Positions 1 through 6,384 of a DNA stretch of 6,384 nt are shown one piece after another. The stretch spans positions 1 through 6,384 of the forward strand of contig WGBN01000158.1 in the NCBI GenBank assembly GCA_015494245.1. The letters run 5' to 3'. Numbering within the stretch: the first letter of the stretch is position 1; each line of letters starts with the position of its first letter. Below the pieces are notes generated by a model. That model searched no databases. It saw nothing but the letters and a program-made list of their open reading frames with translations, and was not told the DNA's origin. The stretch comes from Saprospiraceae bacterium. Lineage in GTDB: Bacteria > Bacteroidota > Bacteroidia > Chitinophagales > Saprospiraceae. The position numbers and the translations under genes were made by a program.

Positions 1-1
1 T

Positions 2-9
2 TATCTTTG
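2..9 (+). promoter_or_regulatory. Bacteroidota-type -7 promoter element for the PKD/barrel gene
   Basis: The octamer TATCTTTG fits the TAnnTTTG -7 consensus of Bacteroidota primary sigma factor. It lies 21 bp before the ATG at 31, so transcription would start at roughly 13-18 and leave a very short leader. The -33 element would lie outside the window. The same octamer recurs before the RhuM and Fic genes. This placement rules against the in-frame TTG at 7 as the translation start. Confidence 0.72.
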
Positions 10-30
10 TTTGACCAACTGCATAAAGCG

Positions 31-2073
31 ATGAAGAACAGCACGATTTTCAATGTTCCCCTGTATTTTCTGATTTTTTTATCTCCGTTTTTGCTGTGGG
101 CCCAGGAGCGGGAGCTCGATTTTACGACGCAGGCGGAGGGAGATGCTTTGCGGTTTATTCCGCAGATGCCGCCATTGCAGCAGATGGCGGGGGCGCCGCC
201 TGCCTCCTGGAGGTATTACTGGGAGTTTGGCGACGGCACTTTTTCCTTTGAGGAGCAGCCCGTACATGCCTATGAACTTGGCGGGGATTATGAGGTTTTG
301 CTGGCTGCTACGGCCTTGTACGATCATGGCAAGCCTCCGAGGGAAAAGCCGAAGAAAGTGAAGGCCAGTGGCAGTGGCTGGGCTTCATCTCAGCCCTATC
401 CGCATGTGCTGAAGAAAAAGAAAGATGCCATAGGTCTTGCTGCGGTGCGCAATCCGCGCCCGGGGGAGACTTTTATTGTCATTCTCAGTTATCACAATCC
501 TACCGATCGGGTTATAGATGGTCAGATTGCCTTTCGCTACAACGAGACGGCTTTTGGCTATGAGCTTTTCAGTTTTAAAGAGGCGCGCACGCATTACGGC
601 GAGAGCCCTGCGGGGAGTTTGAGTACGCTCCTGCCCCGGCAGGAGCAGTCCTCTGTCGCTTATGCCTGTGCGGAGGGGGCTATGGCCGGGGAAGGGCTTT
701 GCCCTTCGTTTGGAGAGCAGCTTTTTGGTAGCGGGCAGCATTTGCCGAAAGGCAGCGAAAATGATGTGTTTGTTTTGTCTTCTTCGGCTTACGCCAAATC
801 CAATTTTGGCGATGCAGAGGGCTGGTATTTTCAGAATCTGCAGCCGGGCGAAACCCGCAATCTCTTTATCAGTTTGACACCTACGGCACAGATGGTGCAG
901 GATACCAATGTGATCATTCACTTTGAGGCAGAGCTGACAGAGCAGGGAGGGCGCTTCAGCCAGACGGCTGATTTGGCGGTCTCCATCGTCTCTTCTCACG
1001 ACCCCAACTATCTGGCTGTGGACAAACGCCGGCGCAGCTATCGCGGCATTCGGCATAAGAAGTTCAAGTACGAGGTGCATTTCCAAAACAATGGCGATGG
1101 CCCGGCCAACAAGATTCGCATCAGCGTGAATTTGCCGGAAGGCCTCAATCCCGAATCCATAGAGGTGCTCGACTATTATCCCCAATGCCCCATTTGCCCG
1201 AAAGGGCAGCCCATAACAGGCAGTTGCCTGGATACGGCTTTGTACGAAAACAGGGTGGAGTTTACTTTTCACAACATTTATTTGCCGGGCATTAAACAGG
1301 AAGGCGTGAGTCAACGCGATTCCACAAAGGGTTTTGTGCGATATGTGTTGAAGCCCGGAAAAAAGACCGAAAAGCGCAAGATGAAGAGCCGTGCGGCCAT
1401 TTATTTTGACAATGATGCGCCCATCGTTACGCGGTCTGCCAAGACCTCTTTCAAGTGGGGTGTATCGCCGGGTTTTGTTGCGGCCCGGGCTTTTTATCCG
1501 GACACGGTGGGGCAGTGGCGCCTGGGATTTACGGCTGCGCCCTATAAGCCGTATAAGCCTTACTTTCAGTTTGAGATGTATGCGGGTGTGGGCTTTCGCC
1601 AAAAGAAGAACGAGTCGGTTACAGACACTGTGTCATTTATTTTGGCGGGGCAGAACTTTCAGGAAGACAGCCTTTTTTCCGTTGAGAAGAATATTACGAC
1701 GGAGCGCTTTTCCATGGAATTTGTTCCCCTGCACCTGCGCTATAACCTGGGAGGCTTTATGGCCGTCGGAGGCGGAGTTTCTGTAGAATGGGCCCGCGAA
1801 ATGCACGACGTAACAGCGGTGAGAACCCTCCAGGAAATCTGCTATGTGGATACAACTACGGGGATGTACATAGATTGTTTTCAGCCAAGTGTGCTTCCGC
1901 CAGCGGAGACTTCGCAATACAGCGCTGTTTCTTCTTATTTTGCTCCTTCGCTGTTTGGCGAGCTCAGTCTGGGCGCTGTGCGTGTAGGGCCGTCTGTGGG
2001 AGTCCGGGCTTATGTACCGCTATCGGATAAACGGAGGTTTTATTTGACGGGCTTTGCGATTTGGCGGTTTTAG
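31..2073 (+). CDS. Exported PKD-domain protein with probable outer-membrane beta-barrel C-terminus
   Basis: This is a 680-residue protein from the ATG at 31. The frame opens at a TTG at 7, but that codon sits in the promoter, and the ATG gives a clean signal peptide (hydrophobic 9-22, likely cleavage after LWA at 24). Residues about 58-94 form a PKD domain, with YWEFGDGT and VHAYELGGDYEV as the hallmark pieces. Residues about 325-475 resemble the DUF11/DUF7619-type domain of Bacteroidota surface proteins: SSHDPNYLAVDK, YEVHFQNNGDGPANKI, then AAIYFDNDAPIVT. Residues about 495-680 alternate polar and hydrophobic residues in strand-like runs (FEMYAGVGF, FMAVGGGVSVEW, VRVGPSVGVRAYVPL) and end in phenylalanine, as outer-membrane barrels often do. 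Four cysteines cluster near 386-399. The exact function is unknown; a cell-surface or envelope structural role is inferred. No type IX sorting domain is apparent at the C-terminus. Confidence 0.85.
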   Translation: MKNSTIFNVPLYFLIFLSPFLLWAQERELDFTTQAEGDALRFIPQMPPLQQMAGAPPASWRYYWEFGDGTFSFEEQPVHAYELGGDYEVLLAATALYDHGKPPREKPKKVKASGSGWASSQPYPHVLKKKKDAIGLAAVRNPRPGETFIVILSYHNPTDRVIDGQIAFRYNETAFGYELFSFKEARTHYGESPAGSLSTLLPRQEQSSVAYACAEGAMAGEGLCPSFGEQLFGSGQHLPKGSENDVFVLSSSAYAKSNFGDAEGWYFQNLQPGETRNLFISLTPTAQMVQDTNVIIHFEAELTEQGGRFSQTADLAVSIVSSHDPNYLAVDKRRRSYRGIRHKKFKYEVHFQNNGDGPANKIRISVNLPEGLNPESIEVLDYYPQCPICPKGQPITGSCLDTALYENRVEFTFHNIYLPGIKQEGVSQRDSTKGFVRYVLKPGKKTEKRKMKSRAAIYFDNDAPIVTRSAKTSFKWGVSPGFVAARAFYPDTVGQWRLGFTAAPYKPYKPYFQFEMYAGVGFRQKKNESVTDTVSFILAGQNFQEDSLFSVEKNITTERFSMEFVPLHLRYNLGGFMAVGGGVSVEWAREMHDVTAVRTLQEICYVDTTTGMYIDCFQPSVLPPAETSQYSAVSSYFAPSLFGELSLGAVRVGPSVGVRAYVPLSDKRRFYLTGFAIWRF

Positions 2074-2080
2074 AGGGAGG
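2042..2080 (+). repeat. Direct repeat, copy 1 (3' end of the PKD/barrel gene)
   Basis: This segment covers the last ten codons and stop of the PKD/barrel gene. It recurs at 3230-3268 in the same orientation with three mismatches in 39 bp. The core at 2050-2075 is identical over 26 bp to 3238-3263. The two copies flank the terminator, promoter and RhuM gene. Confidence 0.9.
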
Positions 2081-2122
2081 CCAAAAGCCTGAAGCTCTGC
2101 TTCAGGCTTTTGGCTGTGTTTT
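2080..2122 (+). terminator. Rho-independent-type terminator after the PKD/barrel gene
   Basis: A perfect 16-bp inverted repeat has its left arm at 2080-2095 (GCCAAAAGCCTGAAGC) and its right arm at 2099-2114. The loop is 3 nt, and a T-rich stretch (TGTGTTTT) follows. It starts seven bases after the stop codon. The right arm also contains the TTTG used as the -33 element of the next promoter. Confidence 0.88.
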
Positions 2123-2141
2123 CAGGAAATTTATATCTTTG
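2109..2141 (+). promoter_or_regulatory. Promoter of the RhuM-family gene (-33 TTTG, -7 TATCTTTG)
   Basis: TATCTTTG at 2134-2141 matches the -7 consensus exactly, with TTTG at 2109-2112 as a -33 element 21 bp upstream. The predicted start of transcription is near 2146-2150, giving a leader of about 45 nt before the ATG at 2195. The -33 element is embedded in the terminator hairpin of the upstream gene. Confidence 0.72.
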
Positions 2142-2194
2142 TCCATGAGCTTTTGAGCTTATGATTATTGAAACTTCAGTAGCGAGATGTTAAA

Positions 2195-3214
2195 ATGGAC
2201 ACAAGAGACATCATTATCTATACAGATGATACGGGCCAAGTAAAGGTGAAAGCCTATGTACAAGCTGAAACTATTTGGATGACGCAAAAAACTATGGCAG
2301 AGTTGTTCGGTGTAGGTGTGCCGGCAATTTCAAAACACTTGAAAAAAATTTTTGAAACTGAAGAGTTGGTTGAAAAAGAGGTTGTTTCCATTTTGGAAAT
2401 AACCACTCAGCACGGAGCCATTAAAGGGAAAACGCAAACGAAACCGGTTGCCTATTACAATCTGGATGCCATTATTGCCGTAGGCTATCGGGTAAATAGC
2501 AGGCAGGCAACAAAATTTAGGATTTGGGCCAATAAAATACTCAAAGAGTATATCATCAAAGGGTTCGTTCTTGATGATGTGCGTTTGAAGCAGGCTAAAG
2601 CTGTTTTTGGTAAAGATTATTTTGACGAATTGCTTGAGCGCGTTCGCTCCATTCGAACAAGTGAACGGCGTATTTATCTTAAAATCACTGATCTTTTTGC
2701 AGAATGTAGTATTGATTATGACAAGGATTCGGAAATTACAAAAGAGTTTTATGCAACGGTTCAAAATAAATTCCATTATGCCATAACCGGTCAGACAGCT
2801 GCAGAAATCATCTATGCCAGGGCTGATAAAGATAAGCCAAATATGGGGTTGACGACATGGAAGAATGCTCCCAAAGGCAGAATACTTAAATCTGATACAG
2901 CAATAGCCAAAAACTACCTTTCTGAAAAAGAGATCAAAAGGCTTGAAAGAACTGTTTCGTCTTATTTTGACTATATTGAAAATCAAATAGAAATTCGCAA
3001 AGAGCAAAACCGGCCTTTTTCCATGCAAGAGCTAGCGAAAAGTGTTAATAAATTTTTAGATTTTAATGATTTTAAAATATTGGAACACAAAGGAAAAATA
3101 TCTCGTGAACGAGCATTGGATAAGGCGCATGCTCAATATGAGATGTTTAATAAGACGCAAAGAATTGATTCTGATTTTGAGCGGCAAATCAAAAAATTAA
3201 AAAAGAAACGATAA
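2195..3214 (+). CDS. RhuM family protein (virulence RhuM, PF13310-type)
   Basis: At 339 residues this looks full length for the RhuM family, named after a gene on Salmonella pathogenicity island 3. Its biochemical role is not established. Residues about 28-66 (IWMTQKTMAELFGVGVPAISKHLKKIFE) form a helix-turn-helix-like DNA-binding segment. The family blocks follow in order: VAYYNLDAIIAVGYRVNSRQATKFRIWA (85-112), RTSERRIYLKITDLFAECSIDYD (154-176), FYATVQNKFHYAITGQTAAEII (185-206) and NMGLTTWK (216-223). A lysine-rich tail ends the protein. The ATG at 2195 follows an A-rich TTAAA, with no Shine-Dalgarno, as usual in Bacteroidota. It has its own promoter and is visibly more AT-rich than the PKD gene and asnS, which suggests acquisition by transfer. 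A DNA-binding or defence/toxin-related role is plausible, because RhuM domains are also found fused to Fic/Doc domains and a Fic gene lies nearby. Confidence 0.92.
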   Translation: MDTRDIIIYTDDTGQVKVKAYVQAETIWMTQKTMAELFGVGVPAISKHLKKIFETEELVEKEVVSILEITTQHGAIKGKTQTKPVAYYNLDAIIAVGYRVNSRQATKFRIWANKILKEYIIKGFVLDDVRLKQAKAVFGKDYFDELLERVRSIRTSERRIYLKITDLFAECSIDYDKDSEITKEFYATVQNKFHYAITGQTAAEIIYARADKDKPNMGLTTWKNAPKGRILKSDTAIAKNYLSEKEIKRLERTVSSYFDYIENQIEIRKEQNRPFSMQELAKSVNKFLDFNDFKILEHKGKISRERALDKAHAQYEMFNKTQRIDSDFERQIKKLKKKR

Positions 3215-3216
3215 GG

Positions 3217-3261
3217 ATTTTTTACCTGAATTTAACAGGCTTTGCGATTTGGCGGTTTTAG
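3217..3261 (+). pseudogene. Relic of a second copy of the PKD/barrel gene 3' end
   Basis: Three bases after the RhuM stop codon a frame reads IFYLNLTGFAIWRF-stop. The PKD/barrel gene ends RFYLTGFAIWRF-stop. Relative to it the relic has an extra NL and synonymous third-position changes (TTG/TTA, ACG/ACA, TAT/TAC) plus a synonymous first-position change (TTG/CTG at FYL). Such changes imply the relic evolved as coding sequence in a paralogue or another allele, and is not a simple recent duplication. Nothing upstream of it in frame belongs to a barrel gene, so only about 15 codons survive. It overlaps the end of the truncated ATPase frame on the other strand. Confidence 0.6.
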
Positions 3262-3268
3262 AGTGAGG
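3230..3268 (+). repeat. Direct repeat, copy 2
   Basis: This is the distal partner of the repeat at 2042-2080: 39 bp with three mismatches, including 26 identical bases at 3238-3263. The spacing between copies is 1188 bp. On the minus strand it supplies the stop codon (3258-3260) of the truncated ATPase. Confidence 0.9.
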
Positions 3269-3563
3269 GTAGGTAGTTTTTCAAAAAGGCATTCAACCCT
3301 GTCAGTTGCAGGCCGGGCATCTGCTGCCCCTCATCGAGGATGACGCAGCGATCTTCATGACGTTCAAGGAAGAAATAGGGGTCTGCTTCCAACTTGCTGC
3401 GGTCGCGTTCGTCTTCGAGGTCCAAGTATAAAAAATCACCTTGCAAATGCCTGGCAAGCGTGGTCTTTCCGGCCTGGCGGGGGCCGACTATACCGATGGC
3501 AGGGAAGTAGCTCAAAAGCTCTTCAATGCGTTTGCTAAGACTGCGTGGAATGTACTTTACCAT
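3258..3563 (-). pseudogene. Truncated AAA_14/DUF4143-type ATP-binding protein
   Basis: From the ATG at 3563 the frame encodes 101 residues. It begins with the family's typical N-terminus (YIPRSLSKRIEELLSYFPAIGIVGPRQAGKTTLARHL), with Walker A GPRQAGKT at 27-34, the LYLDLED strand at 45-51 and Walker B VILDE at 74-78. Family members usually run to about 370-420 residues, with the rest of the AAA core and a DUF4143 C-terminal domain, all missing here. After MPGL (82-85) the sequence LTGLNAFLKNYLPSL no longer resembles the family, and the frame stops inside the copied barrel-gene tail. The residue after Walker B is G79, where family members usually carry a hydrophobic residue. A TTG at 3575 would add four residues (MSIF); the ATG fits the family start better. 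The fragment is probably non-functional, because the sensor and arginine-finger region is gone. Confidence 0.8.
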
Positions 3564-3601
3564 GAAAATTGACAATTGGATTTCTATTTTTCATGGTAAA
3601 G
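3555..3601. repeat. 14-bp inverted repeat over the ATPase start codon
   Basis: CTTTACCATGAAAA at 3555-3568 is exactly inverted at 3588-3601, with a 19-nt spacer holding the small palindrome ATTGACAAT (3568-3576... inner region). On the minus strand the upstream arm overlaps a near-consensus -7 element and the downstream arm contains the ATG of the ATPase. That is the position expected of an operator, or of a leader hairpin that hides the start codon. Confidence 0.8.
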
Positions 3602-3604
3602 ATA
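3597..3604 (-). promoter_or_regulatory. Possible -7 element for the truncated ATPase
   Basis: Read on the minus strand this is TATCTTTA, one base off the TAnnTTTG consensus, 33 bp before the ATG at 3563. No TTG-type -33 element stands at the right distance, so the promoter is weak or needs an activator. It overlaps the upstream arm of the inverted repeat. Confidence 0.4.
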
Positions 3605-3684
3605 GGGTTTTTGAGAGAATATGGGCTGTTTTGGGGCCGGTTTTATCCCCAATCTATGTGAATTGGGTGAAATAGGGAGGAGGA

Positions 3685-3717
3685 TACGGATAAAATACAG
3701 ATAAAATACGGATAAAA
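3685..3717 (+). repeat. 11-bp tandem repeat array A (three copies) upstream of the fic promoter
   Basis: Three head-to-tail copies of TACGGATAAAA occupy 3685-3695, 3696-3706 (TACAGATAAAA, one change) and 3707-3717. The third copy abuts the -33 TTTG at 3718. The 11-bp period is about one helical turn, so a bound protein would face the same side of DNA at each copy. An inverted partial copy (TTTTATCC) lies at 3641-3648. Confidence 0.92.
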
Positions 3718-3749
3718 TTTGGGTGAATGGAGAGCATGGCGTATCTTTG
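3718..3749 (+). promoter_or_regulatory. Promoter of the Fic gene (-33 TTTG, -7 TATCTTTG)
   Basis: TATCTTTG at 3742-3749 is a perfect -7 element, and TTTG at 3718-3721 is a -33 element 20 bp upstream. Transcription should begin near 3754-3758, giving a leader of only about 20 nt. Repeat arrays A and B lie directly against the two outer edges of this promoter, which suggests repression by occlusion or by bridging. TTGGGTGAA, which covers the -33 element (3719-3727), also occurs at 3663-3671. Confidence 0.78.
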
Positions 3750-3751
3750 TA

Positions 3752-3784
3752 TATGGATAAAATACGGATAAAATATGGATAGAT
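3752..3784 (+). repeat. 11-bp tandem repeat array B (three copies) over the fic start site
   Basis: The copies are TATGGATAAAA (3752-3762), TACGGATAAAA (3763-3773) and a degenerate TATGGATAGAT (3774-3784). The third copy contains the fic start codon (3775-3777), so the repeat covers the predicted transcription start and the first codons. Together with array A there are six copies. Confidence 0.88.
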
Positions 3785-4845
3785 ACATTAGCAAACTGCA
3801 ATTTGATTTTCAGACCAATCAGCGCATACTCAATCTGATTGCTGAAATTGACATGTATAAAGGCAAATGGGCTGCTCTTGAAAAGGGCGAGAACAGGTAT
3901 TTGCGGGAATTGAAGAATATGGCTACCATAGCCAGTGTAGGCTCTTCAACGCGGATTGAGGGTTCTACGCTGACAGACAGGGAAATTGAGGAGCTTTTAA
4001 AGTCCGTCAGAATAAGCGCTCTTAAAACGCGAGATGAGCAGGAAGTAACAGGTTATTACGACACTCTGGAACTCATTTATGAGAATTATGAGCACATCCC
4101 GTTGTCAGAAAATTACATCAAGCAGTTGCATCAAAATTTACTGCGTTACAGCGATAAAGATATGCGACATCGGGGAGGTTACAAGGCTCTTTCCAACAAA
4201 GTGGTAGCAAACTATCCCGGGGGCATACAGAAAGTCATTTTTAAGACAACCGATGTGCATTTGGTTCAGCGTGAAATGAGTGATTTGATCCGGTGGACCA
4301 ATGAGCAGTTTGCAAAAGGGGAGATACATCCTTTGATTGTTGTTTCGGTTTTTATTTATGAGTTTTTGTCTATTCATCCTTTTCAAGATGGCAATGGAAG
4401 GCTTTCGCGTTTGTTGACAACGCTTCTTTTGTTGCAAGGGGGCTATACGTTTATTCAATACATCTCTTTTGAGCACTTAATAGAGGAAACTAAAAAAGAG
4501 TATTATCAGGCATTGATGGAGGGACAGAAGAAAAGAGGCCGGACAGATGAAAATATATCTGCCTGGGTGCTGTATTTTCTTGAAAGACTGCACGTTCTAA
4601 TTCGAAAGCTGAATGCGAAATACGATTTGTTTAAATCAAAAGGAGGCTATTTAAACCCGCGACAAAAAAAGATCAGGGCTTATTTGAAAGAGCATCAACC
4701 TTTGAAGTTGTCAGATATAGCAGATGCATTTAAAGAGGTGAATATCAACACACTTAAGAAAGATTTGCAGTATATGGTCAAAGAGCAGATGATCGGGCGC
4801 CTTGGCAAAGGTAAGGGGGTCGTGTACCTGTTGGAAGAGGAATAA
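3775..4845 (+). CDS. Fic family protein (predicted AMP-transferase) with C-terminal winged helix
   Basis: This is a 356-residue Fic enzyme; the family typically transfers AMP from ATP to a hydroxyl side chain of a target protein. The catalytic motif is complete: HPFQDGNGRLSR at 201-212, with catalytic H201, metal-binding D205 and phosphate-binding R209/R212. Near the N-terminus SSTRIEGS (57-64) fits the (S/T)xxxE(G/N) inhibitory motif with E62, so this is a class II, self-inhibited Fic protein without a separate antitoxin. Residues 1-85 form the Fic N-terminal helical region, and residues about 292-356 look like a winged helix (LKLSDIADAF, INTLKKDLQYMVKEQMI, then a GKGKGVVYLL wing). The ATG at 3775 lies in the last repeat copy; no earlier in-frame start agrees with the promoter. 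It is AT-rich like the RhuM gene. The target is unknown. The winged helix could bind the 11-bp repeats, which is inference. Confidence 0.93.
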   Translation: MDRYISKLQFDFQTNQRILNLIAEIDMYKGKWAALEKGENRYLRELKNMATIASVGSSTRIEGSTLTDREIEELLKSVRISALKTRDEQEVTGYYDTLELIYENYEHIPLSENYIKQLHQNLLRYSDKDMRHRGGYKALSNKVVANYPGGIQKVIFKTTDVHLVQREMSDLIRWTNEQFAKGEIHPLIVVSVFIYEFLSIHPFQDGNGRLSRLLTTLLLLQGGYTFIQYISFEHLIEETKKEYYQALMEGQKKRGRTDENISAWVLYFLERLHVLIRKLNAKYDLFKSKGGYLNPRQKKIRAYLKEHQPLKLSDIADAFKEVNINTLKKDLQYMVKEQMIGRLGKGKGVVYLLEEE

Positions 4846-4858
4846 GCAGGGGGGCGTC

Positions 4859-4887
4859 AGGGCAAGTTCACTATAGCCCCTTGCCTT
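4859..4887. terminator. Possible weak bidirectional terminator between fic and asnS
   Basis: AGGGCAAG at 4859-4866 pairs with CTTGCCTT at 4880-4887 (eight pairs including one G-U) around a 13-nt loop. It lies in the 53-bp gap between the convergent fic and asnS stops. A proper T-run is missing on both sides, so termination by this hairpin alone is doubtful. Confidence 0.3.
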
Positions 4888-4898
4888 TCCTTCCCCTC

Positions 4899-6335
<1,437 letters not shown>

Positions 6336-6384
6336 GTTTTCTTTGGTTAATCTTTTTTCAAGTGGGCCCTGCCTTGTGTGGCGC

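Noticed and set aside
385..1602. 405-codon open frame on the minus strand inside the PKD/barrel gene
   Set aside because: It is antisense to a gene with a clear signal peptide and PKD domain, has no recognisable domain and no promoter of its own, and its basic, low-complexity composition is typical of a shadow frame.
2330..3028. 232-codon minus-strand frame inside the RhuM gene
   Set aside because: It is antisense to a full-length conserved protein, and its Phe/Ile/Asn-rich composition reflects the AT-rich coding strand.
3211..3230. T-run after the RhuM stop considered as a terminator
   Set aside because: The TTTTTT is not preceded by a hairpin of meaningful stability.
2042..3268. RhuM segment considered as an insertion sequence
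   Set aside because: No transposase and no terminal inverted repeats are present. The flanking direct repeats are parts of a coding end with synonymous differences, unlike target-site duplications.
3685..3784. Repeat arrays considered as a CRISPR array or plasmid-type iterons of an origin
   Set aside because: The units are only 11 bp with no spacers, no Cas or Rep gene is present, and they sit exactly around a promoter, which fits operators better.

Overview
The window looks like a Bacteroidota chromosome segment. Three promoters carry the Bacteroidota-type -7 element TAnnTTFG-class sequence TATCTTTG, two of them with a TTTG -33 element 20-21 bp upstream. Shine-Dalgarno sites are not evident, and the first gene is a PKD-type surface protein of a kind common in this phylum. 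A lineage near the Saprospiria is possible, but the sequence does not prove it.

Layout. (1) 31-2073 (+): an exported PKD-domain protein with a probable outer-membrane beta-barrel C-terminus, closed by a strong hairpin terminator (2080-2114). (2) 2195-3214 (+): a full-length RhuM-family protein with its own promoter, whose -33 element lies inside the preceding terminator. (3) 3217-3261 (+): a short coding relic that duplicates the last residues of gene 1 (FYL..TGFAIWRF-stop). (4) 3258-3563 (-): the truncated 5' third of an AAA_14/DUF4143-type ATPase, whose open frame now ends inside that relic. (5) 3564-3774: a dense regulatory stretch holding an inverted repeat over the ATPase start and two three-copy arrays of an 11-bp repeat that bracket the next promoter. 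(6) 3775-4845 (+): a Fic protein with an N-terminal inhibitory motif and a C-terminal winged helix. (7) 4899-6335 (-): asparaginyl-tRNA synthetase, asnS, convergent with fic.

Gene 1 and asnS are comparatively GC-rich. The RhuM and Fic genes are visibly AT-rich, and the ATPase is a broken fragment. I read 2.08-4.85 kb as an accessory island between two resident genes, with at least one recombination scar at 3215-3320.

The most interesting signals are the 11-bp repeats flanking both sides of the fic promoter (a candidate operator array, possibly autoregulatory), the duplicated gene-1 tail flanking the RhuM segment, and the co-location of RhuM and Fic, two families that also occur fused in one polypeptide. 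Nothing here proves a new system. The RhuM-Fic pair with its repeat-bracketed promoter is the best candidate.
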